A model generated the notes under the pieces. That model did not search any database and was not told the DNA's origin. It worked only from the letters and a program-made list of their open reading frames with translations. The position numbers and the translations under genes were made by a program. Of a DNA stretch of 64,000 nucleotides, positions 56,901 through 63,965 are shown piece by piece (within the stretch, counting starts at the first letter, position 1; every line of letters begins with the position of its first letter). The DNA comes from Owenia fusiformis (Eukaryota > Annelida > Polychaeta > Sabellida > Oweniidae). Location of the stretch: assembly GCA_903813345.2 (NCBI GenBank), contig CAIIXF020000005.1:39995375-40059374 (forward strand), written 5' to 3'.

Positions 56901-59900
56901 ACTTTCAACTGAACATTCATATTCACGAAAGATGCTGCCATTTTTGAACAAATAAGAAACAAAATGATGATGTTTCTTAAATAATTTTTTGAATGTCAGA
57001 ATTTTTTTCTAGTTTTCACATAATGTAAGCGGTTTTTGATAATACTGAAAATTGAAAATGTTATTAAAGAAAAAGTGACCCTTGAACAATTCTGTCCAGG
57101 TTACAATCTTCTAAATGTAATGCTCTTTTTGCAGCTGAGTTCATCTCTCTTTCTCCAAAAGGAAAACTAAAATATATAAAATTTGAGGGAAAGAACGAGG
57201 GATACTGTTTGGCAATTGCATGAAAAAGAGTCCAACTGTTACAAAAGTGTAGATCAAAATAAATAAGAATAAAAAAAGTATAGGTAATAAATAAATATGG
57301 GGTACAAACCAATGTCACTGCGGCTTTTTGTTCTATCTTTGCAAAATGAAGACAGATGCACAGATCTATTGGTGGGTGTTTGAGTAGGATGTCTTGGAAT
57401 GGCTACAATAAAAAAAGAACATTAAAATCATTATCAGTGCAAATCCAGTTCTGATAAACAATACACATATACATTGCATATGTTTTTAACAGTTGTAAAA
57501 ATGAAAATCTAGAGTCTGTTCCTATAAAAAAAAATTTTCTTCAAGAACCTGTTCATTATAATCTAAGATTCAAATGTATGAATATATATGTCTGATATAC
57601 AGGGTGAGTGGAAAAAGGGAGACCATAGAAATAGGCAATATCTCATTTAGCGGAATCAATTGGTGAATGATCTTGCGTTTTCATACTTAAGTTTTTTTTG
57701 AGTTTTTTTTTATAGTTTTATGTATTTAAAGATATTTAAGAGACAGGGCCCTTTTTCTAAAGCCCTTTTTAGAAAAATAATTGAGATTACACAGGATACC
57801 CGTTATTTCTGCTTTTTAACACAATTTTAATAGAAAAATCAAATTCCAAACTCCTTATCTCACTATAATTCACCAATGAAGAATGGCAATTGAGCAACCA
57901 AACTTGGCACAGAGTTAGATCCTAGGATAAACTCTAATCTTAGGGCTTTGATTTTTTGTTATATCACATATTTGCCTAGCAACCACATAGCAACCGCCTA
58001 AAATAACACATTTTACAATATAAGTCCACTTAATATATGCTATGATGCTATAAGATGCTTAAATACATTTTTTGTCTTACGTATATCAAATTGCAATTCA
58101 TGTTTCAGTTCTGAGATAAAGTAAACACAAAATATTCATCACATTGATACTTGATACATTTTCAGCATCGATACCCCTAAAATAATACTTTATTTTGGTA
58201 AATTGCTTCAATTTTCTTTGCAGGTGCATAGTTCGATGCAGTAGAATGCACCATGGCATTTGCAGTTCCCTTTGCAGTCACATTTGGTGCATCCACATTT
58301 AATTATGACTTTACATGCTTTGGATGCTTAGGCAATATTGTCCATCTGGGCACCCACAATCCTGATGGGCTCCTGAACCATCCCCATAGGCTTGGTGAAG
58401 AAAGAACTGGATCCACTATATACCACTGTCCCCATACCTGTAAGATCATTACATAAGTTCCATTGCTTGAAAACTGTCACCTTGCTATGATGGTAAAATC
58501 CAGATGTGGTATCAGTTCCAGTAAGGGCCTGGAACATTGGCAGCACAAGTGGCCTTTGTGGTCGTAATGCCCAAGCAAATTCATAAATTGGAATGTAGGG
58601 TTAGTTTTGCCTTTTGAAAATACTACATGGATCTCAATCTGTAGCTCAGAGGCACAGGCTATTAGGCTATCACAATATTACTGTCCACCGATCTTATCAT
58701 AAATGTCCTGCAACCTTTTCCGACACCATGAGACACATCCAAAAACATGTGTATCTGCCTCTTCCTGGGAGCAGGGACTATTATGGCATAATTAGCAGGA
58801 TTACTGATGCACTCTCCTTCAATGGTTGAGACAAAAATTCTATCGTCTGCCATAATATGACTTGTAACAGTTGCTAGTAGTGCAAAGAACTCTATCTTGT
58901 TGTCATTGTTTCTGAGAAATCTTATCCTAACACCAAACTACCAAGCAATTGGCAAGACTTTCTTGAAAGATAGAGCTCTTAGCACCATTCCTACATCCTT
59001 CAGCATCTCAAGTGGTAAAACTTGAAACTTTAAAATTAATGACTTGTATGTTTCAGCAAAGCCCAGAAAGGATTTTAAGCTTTTAACAAGTATAACCTTG
59101 ACCTAACGATTTAATCAGTAAAATATGGTGTCTTGATTTAAAATCTATATACTAGTATTTTGGACACGCCCTGTTGGGATACATAAACCCCATATGCTGG
59201 GTTCAGTGGAATATTACTATCCAAATGTGGAAAATTAACAATGTCATGAGGCAGATACATATGTTTTTGCATGTGTCTCATGGTGTCGGAAAAGGTTGCA
59301 GGACATTTATGATAAGATCAGTGGACAATAATGTTCTTGTGATAGCCTTAGCCTGTGCCTCTGAGCTACAGATTGAGGTCTATGTAGCATTTTCAAAATG
59401 CAAAACGTATCGCTACATTCCAGTTCATGAGATTGCTAGAGCCACTAGGACCACAAAGATCATGTGTGCTGGCAATGTTTCACGCCCATACTGGAACTGA
59501 TACCACATCTCGACTTTACCATCAGAGCAAGGTGACAGTTTTCAAGCAATTGAACTTATGTAATGATCTAACAGGTGTCCTTTTGACTCTAGCAGATCGC
59601 CCATTAACCCTAACAACAGAAGTTATGGGCACAATTGAGAGGTTCATTATCCTGGTTTACCAGCCTACAAACAGAAAGACAGGCACATGTTCACTCATGA
59701 CAGATGGATCCCACTAGAGTACCTCCAACATGCGATGCAGAACTCTATCATGCCATGCGAGCAGCTCTCCAAAGAGCACATAATGGTACATAGTGGATCC
59801 AGTTCTTCCTTCGCCAAACCTATGGGGATGGTTTAGGAGCGCATCAGGATTGTGCGTATCCAGATGGACTATACTATCGCTAGCATCCGAGGAATGTAAA

Positions 59901-62900
59901 GTCATAATTAAATGTGGATGCACCAAATGTGACTGCAAAGGGAACTGCAAATGCCATGGTGCATTCTACTGCACCGAAAACTATGCAACTGCAAAGGAAA
60001 TTGTAGCAATTAACCCAAATAAAGTATTATCTTAGGGGTATCAATGCTGAAAATATAACAAGGATAAATACGATGAATATTTTGTGTTTACTTAATCTCA
60101 GAACTGAAACATGAATTGCAGGACTTTTATTTTTATACTTTTGCTTTATAAATCAAAAGACATACATATTAATTTTCTTCAAGTACATGTGGATATATAG
60201 TGAGATTTTATGAGAAACATTGCTATTTTAAGCTGTTGCTAGATCATTGCTAGGCAAATTTAACCATTATTTCAAGCCGTTGCTAGGAAGTTGCTAAGGA
60301 AAATAGTCTGGCATAACTGCATCATTTATGCTTAAATACAATTTCTGTATGTTAAGAATTAATGTGGAAGGGATCCAAAGGCATACAAGTGAGTAAATAA
60401 TAGGAATATGTGTGCAAATGTCAAAATGGGCATTGTAACCTGTTGCCATGTTGTTGCTATGCAACATAGTGATGTCACTTCTGTAAATATGTTTGAATTG
60501 TTGTATTTTAGGATAAGAAGACTTTTTGTAATGGTCTTATAGCATCCTAGCATATATTAAGTGGATTTATATTGTAAAATATGTTATTTGAGATGGTTGC
60601 TATGTAGTTGCTAGGCAAATATATGATTTCACAAAAGATCAAACCCCTCAGATTAGAGCCTATCTTAGGGTCCAACTTTGTGCCAAGTTTGGTTGCTCAA
60701 CTTCCATTCTTCATTGGTGAATATTGTGAGATAAGGAGTTTGAAATTTGATTTTTCTGTTAACATTGTGTTAAAAAGCAGTAATAATAGGAATCCTCTGT
60801 ATTCTCAATTATTTTTCTAAAAAGGGCTTTAGAAAAAGGGCCCTGTCTCTAAAATGTCTTGAAATACATAGAACAATAAGAAAAAACTCCAAAATAAACT
60901 TTAGTATGAAAACGCAAGGTCCCTATGGGGGCCTTGCACCAATTGATTCCACTAATTGAATAGATGATTGACATCAATGAAATTTTGCACACCTCAGGAC
61001 AGATAAATTTCACCTAAGGCAGAGCTGGTTTGTTTGGAAAAATTACCCGTACACATTCAGCCCTCATTCTGGCTTTACATTTGGCAGTGATTGCTCTCTT
61101 TAGATTAGCAATTGTCCGAGAATTGTTTCGGTATACATAATGTCGTTCAAATAGCCCCACAAGAAGAAATCATGTAGATTCAATCAAGCCTAGGCTCTAT
61201 GGTGTTGATTTAGCCAATCGAGTGAGTCATTTTATGTATGGGGAGGGGAAACATCTTGTTAAAACCACTGCATGGGACAATTAAATCCCCTACAGTGACC
61301 AAGGGCTGCCCAAAACTTTCTAAGGATGATACTGTAATTCAGTAGCACCACTGAGTCTCAAATTTGGTTGATCTTGTCTGCAGTTTTTGGAGATTTCTTT
61401 CTTTCGAACTAAATAAGCTACACAATTTTTATCTTTTCTGTCGAGTCTGCCAAGTTTTCAAGGAGTCCTAAACTTTGCATCCCACTTGAATATGACACAT
61501 TTTCATGGATAATAATGACATCTAAATTGCATGTGGAACTATTGTTACATTGATACTTTTGATTTGGTCTTAAAATCGGTCGCTACCACAAAACTTATTT
61601 ATTTCAATCCCATGGCAAATTGGCTAAGATGACATTTCTACAACATTTTCCATTGAATCAGCTATATTTCCCGGAAAAATGAAAACAAAACCATCATTAT
61701 TAAAGAAGTTATTCAAAATCCTTTGAATCTCCTTTTTTCCGGTCACACCCTGTACTTATCAACAAATTTGATCATTCTATAACTTATAGAATAGTGTAGT
61801 AAAGTATTAGTGTATCATACTTTATTGTATCATATTGTATTGAAATATGTTGTATTGAATTTTGTTGTGTTGTATTTAATGGACTGTATTATGAGTATTC
61901 TTTTATGCTGTGTTGTGTTTTATTTTGACTGTATTGCATCTAACATACGTACCATGGTTCAATATGTGGTGACAGGGTTCAAACTCAATTCCAATATTCA
62001 GCAGATGGACAAAGTAATTTGGTAGATACACTAAAACATAGTCATCTAAAAAACAATGATAAATGTAATTAGAAAATTAGCAGCTTCACAGAATGACAAA
62101 TCACACAGAACAATACGTTATTTCAAACCAGTACTATGGCTGCCATTTTTGCAAAATCCCTCCAATACTTTTTCTTATAGCAAAAGTGTCATGAGACATT
62201 GGAGTATTCACATCACAAATATGAACAAAATCGCTGGTGGCCATTTTGAAAATTTTCTTCCAAGCGAATTTACATATATTCATGCTTTAGTCAAAATTTA
62301 TACAAATGTATACATGTATAAGTACACATATTCATGATTTAGCCAAATATGTCAGAGTGAAGAAATGTCCTAGTTGCTCACAATATTATTAGTTCAATCT
62401 TAAATCAGATTTGAATTTCTGAGATCTTGTAGATGATTTTGAAAAAAATTGGTGAAATTTGAAGCAAGTTAAAAAGAATCTAAAGTCAGATTTGAACTTC
62501 CGAGAACTTGTAGTTGATTTTAAAAAAATGGTCAATGTGAAGAAAGTTGAAAAAAAAACTTTTTGACCTTGAGAAGGTCATTGAAGGTCAAATCTTTTTT
62601 GACCTAGAGAATGTCATTGAAGGTAAAATCTATAGTCAGAGTTGAAGTTTTGAGAACTTCTAGATGATTTTGAAAAAGAGAATTGGTCAATTTGAAGCAA
62701 GTTGAAAAAAAATACCTTTTTGACCTTGAAAAGGTTATTGAAGGTCAAATCTCAAAGCTAAGCTCAGATTTGTACTTTTGATAACTTGTAGATGATTTTG
62801 AAAAAGAAATTGGGTCAATTTGAAGCAAGTTGAAAAAAAGACATTTTTGACCTTTTTGACCTTGAAAAGGTCAAATCTTAAATATAAAGTCAGATATGAA

Positions 62901-63965
62901 CTTCTGAAAAATTTGGATAATTTTGAAAAATATTGAAGTCAGTCTACACAGTATTTGTTAAGTTATTGGAAGTTGTAAGAATTTGTTACAGACACCAACC
63001 ACTGATCGCCAACCGCCGCCACAAAAAACGGAGACCATAACAATATGTCACCACTCTTGGTGGTGACATAAAAATGGCAAATGCAAGAATGGACACGGAT
63101 TGGATTATTTTTGTCCCTAAATGAAATATGTTTTGTGGGATAATAGCTCATCGTACAAGTACTTTACAAATGAATATAAATTTCAAAACATCAACCTAAT
63201 TAAAATATTGATTAATTTAAACTAGACACACCAATGATAATAATAATATGAGTAAATATCAGACAAGAGGTCAGACATAAACAACTATGTCAGATAACAA
63301 TTTGAAGGCAATATGAAAATGGAGCCTAGGCATGATATTTATAGTTGTAACATGTCATAGCAGTTTATCACCTATAACCTACATGTACGCGTGTCCATAT
63401 ATGGTCATGCACTTTAAACTTACTGAGTACTGAGAAATGAATTCTGGACTTCTTTGCTATACTTCTTGGGAACTTTGGGACGGAGCAATTGAGTGTTTTC
63501 CCTGCAATAATATCATTAGGAAAGTTTTTTAGTTGTCATTAGTGTGGTTATGTAATATACAGGGTGTGTATTAAGTAGCTTACAATTACAATACAAAGTC
63601 TGTGTAAATTGTAAAGATACTTTATAGACAGCCTGTATATCTAAAAGTTATTTACTCATAGAAAGTAAGCCCCTTTAACGGCCATTTGCAACATCTCAAA
63701 ACATTTTTTATCATTCAAATGTTATTTTACATGCTAATCTTGTGTATGAAGCATTTGTGGATTTTTGTCCATGAATAAATCAAGGTAAGAAAATTCATAT
63801 ATAGAAGAGGATATAGACCAGTGTAAATAAGGTTCCAGCTAACAAATAGTTCCACAAAATATTAAGTCTAGACATTCATACACTATACCTACCTAAGTGT
63901 ATGATGCATACTGAGTATTTTAGTTCTATCAATTCTTCAGCGAGAGCTCCCTCAAATTCTTGTAA
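32855..63965 (-). CDS. GSAP: Gamma-secretase-activating protein homologue (GSAP/pigeon), 18 exons, 5' end outside window
   Basis: Eighteen exons on the minus strand join with matching phases and GT-AG sites into 1860 coding bases (619 residues plus stop). The product matches, from memory, the C-terminal three quarters of animal GSAP (human about 854 aa). Shared features in order: YSVCIIHLGKT, VLMYLPNYFVHLLN, RLAILHYAV, LEEFLIGYSYSAM, TAFPLPPGFDAFFAALGF, QVLEDLEDTPSN and, near the end, RFIEEAALL. In mammals GSAP is processed to a C-terminal 16-kDa fragment and reported to associate with gamma-secretase and APP C-terminal fragments; that role is debated. Drosophila pigeon is the fly orthologue. 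The gene is expanded by repeats in its introns. The 13.9-kb intron 41288-55227 holds a whole globin gene and an LTR element, yet homology runs straight across it (EEFLIG / YSYSAM), so the join is well supported. N-terminal exons lie beyond 64000. Confidence 0.88.
33319..33465 (-). CDS. GSAP: GSAP exon 17
   Basis: TTTTTTCAG acceptor, GTAACC donor, 147 bp. Encodes PGASFPEASLPDSTSMGASA, a low-complexity linker, then STFLKLLEQK. Starts and ends in phase 1. Confidence 0.8.
33952..34042 (-). CDS. GSAP: GSAP exon 16
   Basis: TATCTACAG acceptor, GTAACA donor, 91 bp. Encodes EQAMGCFQHWGNKISIKYRA and then NQYVQNILKQ; ends phase 1. Confidence 0.8.
34450..34952. mobile_element. Inverted-repeat element, CAGGCCTGTCAACT ends, with poly-C tract
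   Basis: The left end CAGGCCTGTCAACT and the right end AAGTTGACAGCCCTG are inverted repeats. The left half is rich in TGTCACGCA words. A C-run of about 28 bases sits at 34729-34754, followed by GCGCGAGCGTAGCGAGCGCG. The right half has five degenerate units of 'AAAGGTGTTCAAANTTTGGC'. It lies in a GSAP intron, and its ORFs are repeat artefacts. Confidence 0.65.
35038..35170 (-). CDS. GSAP: GSAP exon 15
   Basis: CTTTTACAG acceptor, GTGAGA donor, 133 bp. Encodes LFIQYVDRDVLRLTADFIRQ and then VLEDLEDTPSN...KLPK; ends phase 0. This is the segment most clearly aligned with vertebrate GSAP. Confidence 0.88.
35409..35552 (-). CDS. GSAP: GSAP exon 14
   Basis: CTTTTCCAG acceptor, GTAACG donor, 144 bp. 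Encodes NVPSTQSDYELFQLMERYYL, then TAFPLPPGFDAFFAALGF, with the family's LPLPPGF-type motif. Confidence 0.9.
36036..36109 (-). CDS. GSAP: GSAP exon 13
   Basis: GGTTTCAG acceptor, GTAAG donor, 74 bp. Encodes IHQSRLLCHMIWSVMACNQD; ends phase 2. Confidence 0.85.
36214..37968. mobile_element. TGTCACCACC-ended element (copy 2), expanded internal satellite
   Basis: Same ends as the copy at 31717. Between them are about ten to eleven tandem units of roughly 110-165 bp built on GACCTTGAGAAGGTCATTGA, AGTCAGATTTGAACTTCTGA, GTAGATGATTTTGAAAAAAA and CAATTTGAAGCAAGTTGAAA. The array ends in the shared GCCGGACGCC / CCAACCACCAACC tract and the terminal hairpin. It lies in the GSAP intron between exons 12 and 13. 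The 109-residue ORF at its end is not a gene. Confidence 0.85.
38214..38309 (-). CDS. GSAP: GSAP exon 12
   Basis: TTTGTTGCAG acceptor, GTACAC donor, 96 bp. Encodes TKDRLTQHLCHYLKSDSIQK and then IQNMSTEYISCQ; phase 0 at both ends. Confidence 0.85.
38613..38739 (-). CDS. GSAP: GSAP exon 11
   Basis: TCATTACAG acceptor, GTATGA donor, 127 bp. Encodes AFGPRPDKKDRPPSRSEQIL, then GTMPHFMDEKEADLKQERIA; starts after a codon split in phase 2, ends phase 0. Confidence 0.85.
39229..39598. mobile_element. Hairpin MITE (copy 1)
   Basis: Shares its whole layout with 48428-48776, beginning TTCGAACATGACTGTATTC. The right half is a near-perfect hairpin whose arms AGAGCAGGGTTACTAGTTT and AAACTAGTAACCCTGCTCT enclose AACACCCCGCTGGTCTCGGCA and its complement. 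The opposing ORFs are the two arms. Confidence 0.75.
39652..39713 (-). CDS. GSAP: GSAP exon 10
   Basis: TTATTTATAG acceptor, GTAAGT donor, 62 bp. Encodes APTGSKESSSFFKKLSAAAK; ends phase 2. Confidence 0.82.
40467..40582 (-). CDS. GSAP: GSAP exon 9
   Basis: TTGCTTCAG acceptor, GTATTG donor, 116 bp. Encodes DLWDSVCRRLRTVQTEPLQR, then FNNRSVYNQLLEMEQEEK; ends phase 0. Confidence 0.85.
40769..40859 (-). CDS. GSAP: GSAP exon 8
   Basis: TCTTTTTAG acceptor, GTATGG donor, 91 bp. Encodes MSSGERVAQISYTPIKQAFT, then LLTKKLKFTS; ends phase 1. Confidence 0.85.
41190..41287 (-). CDS. GSAP: GSAP exon 7
   Basis: GTATTTCCAG acceptor, GTACTT donor, 98 bp. Encodes YSYSAMRKQLDRDTMRLLPF, then TTSETGRGQNEK. Its phase 1 start fits exon 6, which lies 13.9 kb upstream across the intron holding the globin gene. 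Confidence 0.85.
41755..41759 (+). repeat. 5-bp target-site duplication ATGTC (left)
   Basis: ATGTC directly before the 5' LTR, repeated at 47715-47719 directly after the 3' LTR. Confidence 0.85.
41760..41891 (+). repeat. 5' LTR (132 bp)
   Basis: Begins TGTAATGTTATG and ends TTAGTTTTATA. Contains AATAAA and the word GCGCCATCTGGTGGC at 41834-41848. Identical to the 3' LTR. Confidence 0.92.
41834..41848 (-). promoter_or_regulatory. CTCF-like motif in the 5' LTR
   Basis: Read on the minus strand, GCCACCAGATGGCGC closely matches the bilaterian CTCF core (CCACCAG-GGCGC). The same site is in the 3' LTR. Binding is an inference from the motif. Confidence 0.45.
41892..41909 (+). other. Putative primer-binding site
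   Basis: TGGTGTCTAGAGTGGAAT starts at the first base after the 5' LTR; TGG complements the CCA end of a tRNA. The tRNA was not identified. Confidence 0.5.
41920..44511 (+). pseudogene. Retrotransposon gag-protease-RT ORF (truncated, 863 codons)
   Basis: Residues 1-180 look like a short gag. Zinc knuckles occupy about 199-233, including CYRCSRKGHYGRCC (CX2CX4HX4C). A Ser/Arg-rich linker precedes a retropepsin motif (KLDTGADVNMIS) near 330. A second Ser/Arg/Lys-rich stretch spans about 430-570. Reverse transcriptase covers about 590-850, with LPFGLNIAPEIFQKAM and the VVDDM catalytic box. The frame breaks after HRFLGSVNYL: the stretch that normally links RT to RNase H (roughly 35 residues) is missing and the frame runs into a stop at 44509. 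The product as encoded would lack RNase H and integrase. Confidence 0.9.
44487..46145 (+). pseudogene. Retrotransposon RNase H-integrase part (frameshifted from RT)
   Basis: Starts in the KLLSEAPVLKYF region and reads RNase H (ISVDASSKGVGG, YASRALTKTQQNYAQIEKE, VETDHKPL). The HHCC zinc-binding domain follows (HKSH...CTTCQKY), then the integrase core (IGTDLLEY, VVSDNGPCYD, HHSQSNGQIENCVK), which retains the D, D and E residues. The ATG is only an ORF convention; the segment was originally fused to RT. From 46024 the frame enters an inserted transposon and ends there. Confidence 0.9.
46024..47081. mobile_element. 1058-bp DNA transposon with about 215-bp terminal inverted repeats, inserted in pol
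   Basis: The ends CAAGGGGCGATCC and GGATCGCCCCTTG are flanked by TA on both sides (46022-46023 and 47082-47083). The inverted arms stay closely similar for about 215 bases (e.g. GATTATGTAATTACACATAC, GCCATGGTAACCTGTATT). The roughly 620-bp middle has no recognisable transposase; its 99-codon ORF matches nothing I know. TA duplication suggests the Tc1/mariner/IS630 group, non-autonomous. Confidence 0.9.
47086..47337 (+). pseudogene. C-terminal end of retrotransposon pol beyond the inserted element
   Basis: Reads VYRRNRKHI, then a Ser/Thr/Pro-rich tail and RRSTRIRKAPDRLDL before TGA, typical of gypsy integrase C-termini. Continuous with the integrase frame if the 1058-bp insertion and one TA are disregarded. 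Confidence 0.85.
47571..47582 (+). other. Polypurine tract
   Basis: AAAAAGGGAGA directly before the 3' LTR; priming site for plus-strand DNA synthesis in this element class. Confidence 0.75.
47583..47714 (+). repeat. 3' LTR (132 bp)
   Basis: Base-for-base equal to 41760-41891; followed by the ATGTC duplication at 47715-47719. CTCF-like word at 47657-47671. Confidence 0.92.
47740..48427. repeat. Tandem/dispersed repeat, about 150-bp unit (AAAATTTGAACCAAATCCATC)
   Basis: About five degenerate units with GCATCAGCATATAAAATTTG, AACCAAATCCATC, TTTGAGTTATCAAAGAT, AAAATGGCAGCCATTTTG and AAATTCAGCCGCCATCTT. It continues after the hairpin MITE at 48428 and recurs at 54000-54480. Confidence 0.75.
48428..48776. 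mobile_element. Hairpin MITE (copy 2), inserted in the 150-bp repeat
   Basis: Begins TTCAAACATGACTGTATTC and ends GCTCTTTGGTTTATACTTC, parallel to 39229-39598. The hairpin arms are AGAGCAGG...GTCCT and AGTCCTGCGGGG...CCTGCTCT, more diverged than copy 1. The repeat units on either side are continuous with each other. Confidence 0.75.
48777..49110. repeat. 150-bp repeat, continued, with ACGGATGGACAGA tail
   Basis: Two further units, then GAACGGATGGACAGATAAAAAAGGACAAACGG and TTCCC...ACAAAGCTATA, the same tail as in the 54-kb copy. This looks like the 3' end of the repeat family. Confidence 0.65.
49579..49584 (-). other. Globin poly(A) signal
   Basis: AATAAA on the minus strand, about 260 bases after the globin stop codon. 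The 3'UTR contains a repeated GTCATATCACAAATTGC. Confidence 0.6.
49847..49963 (-). CDS. Globin coding exon 3
   Basis: After GATTTTAG; 38 codons DLGTAFEEVFSVVIDNLDKE, then AFGECYDVIVNGITATLS and TAA. Carries Cys148. Confidence 0.9.
   Translation of the reverse strand, partial: DLGTAFEEVFSVVIDNLDKEAFGECYDVIVNGITATLS
49847..51565 (-). CDS. Extracellular (annelid-type) globin with Cys next to distal His, 3 coding exons, 161 aa
   Basis: Exons 51565-51414, 50587-50371 and 49963-49847 join in phases 2 and 0, the ancestral B12.2 and G7.0 globin intron positions. Signal peptide MKILIVLVCVFGIALS precedes a mature chain of about 145 residues, the usual length for annelid extracellular haemoglobin subunits. 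Visible landmarks: Trp31 (A helix, KQQW), LFKKF in the C/CD region, distal His79 (FRAHC), proximal His106 (QLEHI). Cys19 and Cys148 are placed as the conserved intrachain disulfide. The third cysteine, Cys80, directly follows the distal His (Cys+1), a position linked to sulfide binding in tubeworm A2 chains. Such subunits form giant dissolved haemoglobins. It has its own TATA box, 5'UTR exon and poly(A) signal, and lies wholly inside a GSAP intron on the same strand. A MITE sits in its second coding intron. The paralogue (A1/A2/B1/B2) cannot be fixed here. Confidence 0.92.
50151..50326. mobile_element. CAGTARAACC-family MITE (copy 6) in globin intron, TA duplication
   Basis: CAGTAGAACCTGTATAAG on the left and CAGGTTCTACTG on the right, with TA just outside both (50149-50150 and 50327-50328). 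The best preserved copy in the window. Confidence 0.8.
50371..50587 (-). CDS. Globin coding exon 2 (haem pocket)
   Basis: After CATTTTACAG; completes Thr51, then LFAMNPNSRALFKKFDSDDT. Contains His79-Cys80 and His106. Donor GTAAGT after YFQ (phase 0). Confidence 0.93.
51414..51565 (-). CDS. Globin coding exon 1 (signal peptide)
   Basis: The ATG at 51565 lies five bases after the TTTAG acceptor. Encodes the signal peptide and helices A-B to AAFR; GTGAGT donor in phase 2. Confidence 0.9.
51571..52797 (-). other. Globin 5'UTR intron
   Basis: GTAAAA donor after a CACAAAAAG exon end, TTCCATTTAG acceptor. No coding content; contains the 62-bp duplication at 52501. Confidence 0.55.
52501..52624. 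repeat. Perfect 62-bp tandem duplication
   Basis: Two exact copies of a 62-bp unit starting TTTTGCCTGATCTTTTTAAT, head to tail, in the globin 5'UTR intron. No mismatches seen, so recent or an assembly duplication. Confidence 0.9.
52798..52840 (-). other. Globin 5'UTR exon (start estimated)
   Basis: Ends at a GTAAAA donor (CACAAAAAG|GTAAAA). The right boundary is estimated as 25-30 bases downstream of the TATA box. Confidence 0.5.
52865..52873 (-). promoter_or_regulatory. Globin TATA box
   Basis: TATAAAAGG on the minus strand, correctly spaced before the inferred 5'UTR exon. It indicates an independent promoter inside the GSAP intron. Confidence 0.65.
54000..54480. repeat. 150-bp repeat family, second locus
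   Basis: Three units with GCATCAGCATTTAAAATTTG, AACCAAATC and GCCATCTTGAA, ending in GAACGAATGAACGGACAGAC and a TACAAACTTCGTTAAGTGG tail. Same family as 47740-49110. Confidence 0.7.
55228..55297 (-). CDS. GSAP: GSAP exon 6
   Basis: GTTTTAG acceptor, GTAAGT donor, 70 bp. Encodes LFEVMACDVTNSEIPALLEE, then FLI; ends phase 1 before the 13.9-kb intron. Confidence 0.85.
55801..55961 (-). CDS. GSAP: GSAP exon 5
   Basis: TTATTTTAG acceptor, GTACTC donor, 161 bp. Encodes ACFYDNASQIAYKMTLNKDG, then VSSSTRLAILHYAVVHN and IKQ; ends phase 0. Confidence 0.88.
57310..57402 (-). CDS. GSAP: GSAP exon 4
   Basis: TTATTGTAG acceptor, GTTTGT donor, 93 bp. Encodes IPRHPTQTPTNRSVHLSSFC, then KDRTKSRSDI; a weakly conserved linker. 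Phase 1 at both ends. Confidence 0.75.
58250..58765 (-). pseudogene. Captured gene fragment, left arm of the foldback
   Basis: Minus-strand frames read IHMFLDVSHGVGKGCRTFMI and, after breaks, MLPMFQALTGTDTTSGFYHH. These resemble a widespread unnamed invertebrate family whose members carry 'EADTR..LH...IRTVDSDVVV...IA' and 'FHAFTGCDTVS'. Broken by frameshifts. Confidence 0.6.
59245..60035 (+). pseudogene. Captured gene fragment, right arm of the foldback
   Basis: Mirror copy of the left-arm fragment, more complete: IHMFLHVSHGVGKGCRTFMI, YRYIPVHEIARA, LGPQRSCVLAMFHAHTGTDT and a C-terminal Cys-rich block (KCGCTKCDCKGNCKC). At least two frame shifts. Same family as above; function of that family unknown to me. 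Confidence 0.65.
60985..61300 (-). pseudogene. Decayed mariner/Tc1-like transposase C-terminal fragment
   Basis: Minus-strand frames around 61141-61180 read DFFLWGYLND, the highly recognisable DFFLWGYLK block of mariner/IS630-type transposases. A shifted frame then reads VYRNNSRTIANLKRAITAKC, the typical following segment. Several stops; no intact frame. Confidence 0.7.
61953..62030 (-). CDS. GSAP: GSAP exon 3
   Basis: TGTTTTAG acceptor, GTACGT donor, 78 bp. Encodes YLPNYFVHLLNIGIEFEPCH, then HILNH; phase 1 at both ends. Matches the YLPGHFFHLLN block of vertebrate GSAP. Too short to show as an ORF. Confidence 0.85.
62395..63068. mobile_element. TGTCACCACC-ended element (copy 3, left end degraded)
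   Basis: Four to five units of the same internal repeat (GATGATTTTGAAAAA, GACCTTGAGAAGGTCATTGA), the CCAACCACTGATCGCCAACC tract and the terminal ATGTCACCACTCTTGGTGGTGACAT hairpin. The left terminus is not clear. Confidence 0.7.
63424..63501 (-). CDS. GSAP: GSAP exon 2 (window numbering)
   Basis: TTATTGCAG acceptor, GTAAGT donor, 78 bp. Encodes KTLNCSVPKFPRSIAKKSRI, then HFSVL; phase 1 at both ends. Confidence 0.8.
63893..63965 (-). CDS. GSAP: GSAP exon 1 (window numbering; first visible)
   Basis: ATACACAG acceptor, GTAGGT donor, 73 bp. Encodes LQEFEGALAEELIELKYSVC, then IIHL; ends phase 1. Because it begins at an acceptor, further 5' exons exist to the right of the window. Confidence 0.8.

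Larger units (their letters stand above)
57600..61752. mobile_element. 4.15-kb foldback element with mariner-like ends and captured gene fragments
   Basis: The ends CAGGGTGAGTGG (left) and CCGGTCACACCCTG (right) are inverted, and TA flanks both (57598-57599 and 61753-61754). Long imperfect inverted arms run about 57645-58765 and 59245-60955, separated by a loop of about 480 bp. Arm identity is clear from pairs such as GGGCCCTTTTTCTAAAGCCC / GGGCTTTAGAAAAAGGGCCC and TTGCCTAGCAACCACATAGC / GCTATGTAGTTGCTAGGCAA. About 0.8 kb beyond the right arm carries a decayed minus-strand transposase. Each arm carries part of a captured non-transposase gene. It sits in the GSAP intron between exons 3 and 4. 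Confidence 0.8.

Noticed and set aside
58253-60035. ORFs with GTDTTS and Cys-rich motifs considered as live genes or GSAP exons
   Set aside because: Mirror copies with frameshifts inside a TA-flanked element; GSAP homology instead continues through the exon at 61953-62030.
63558-63650. TACAGGGTGTGT...CAGCCTGTATAT, considered as a small mariner-type MITE
   Set aside because: Ends match each other for only a few bases and the interior shows no symmetry; insufficient evidence.
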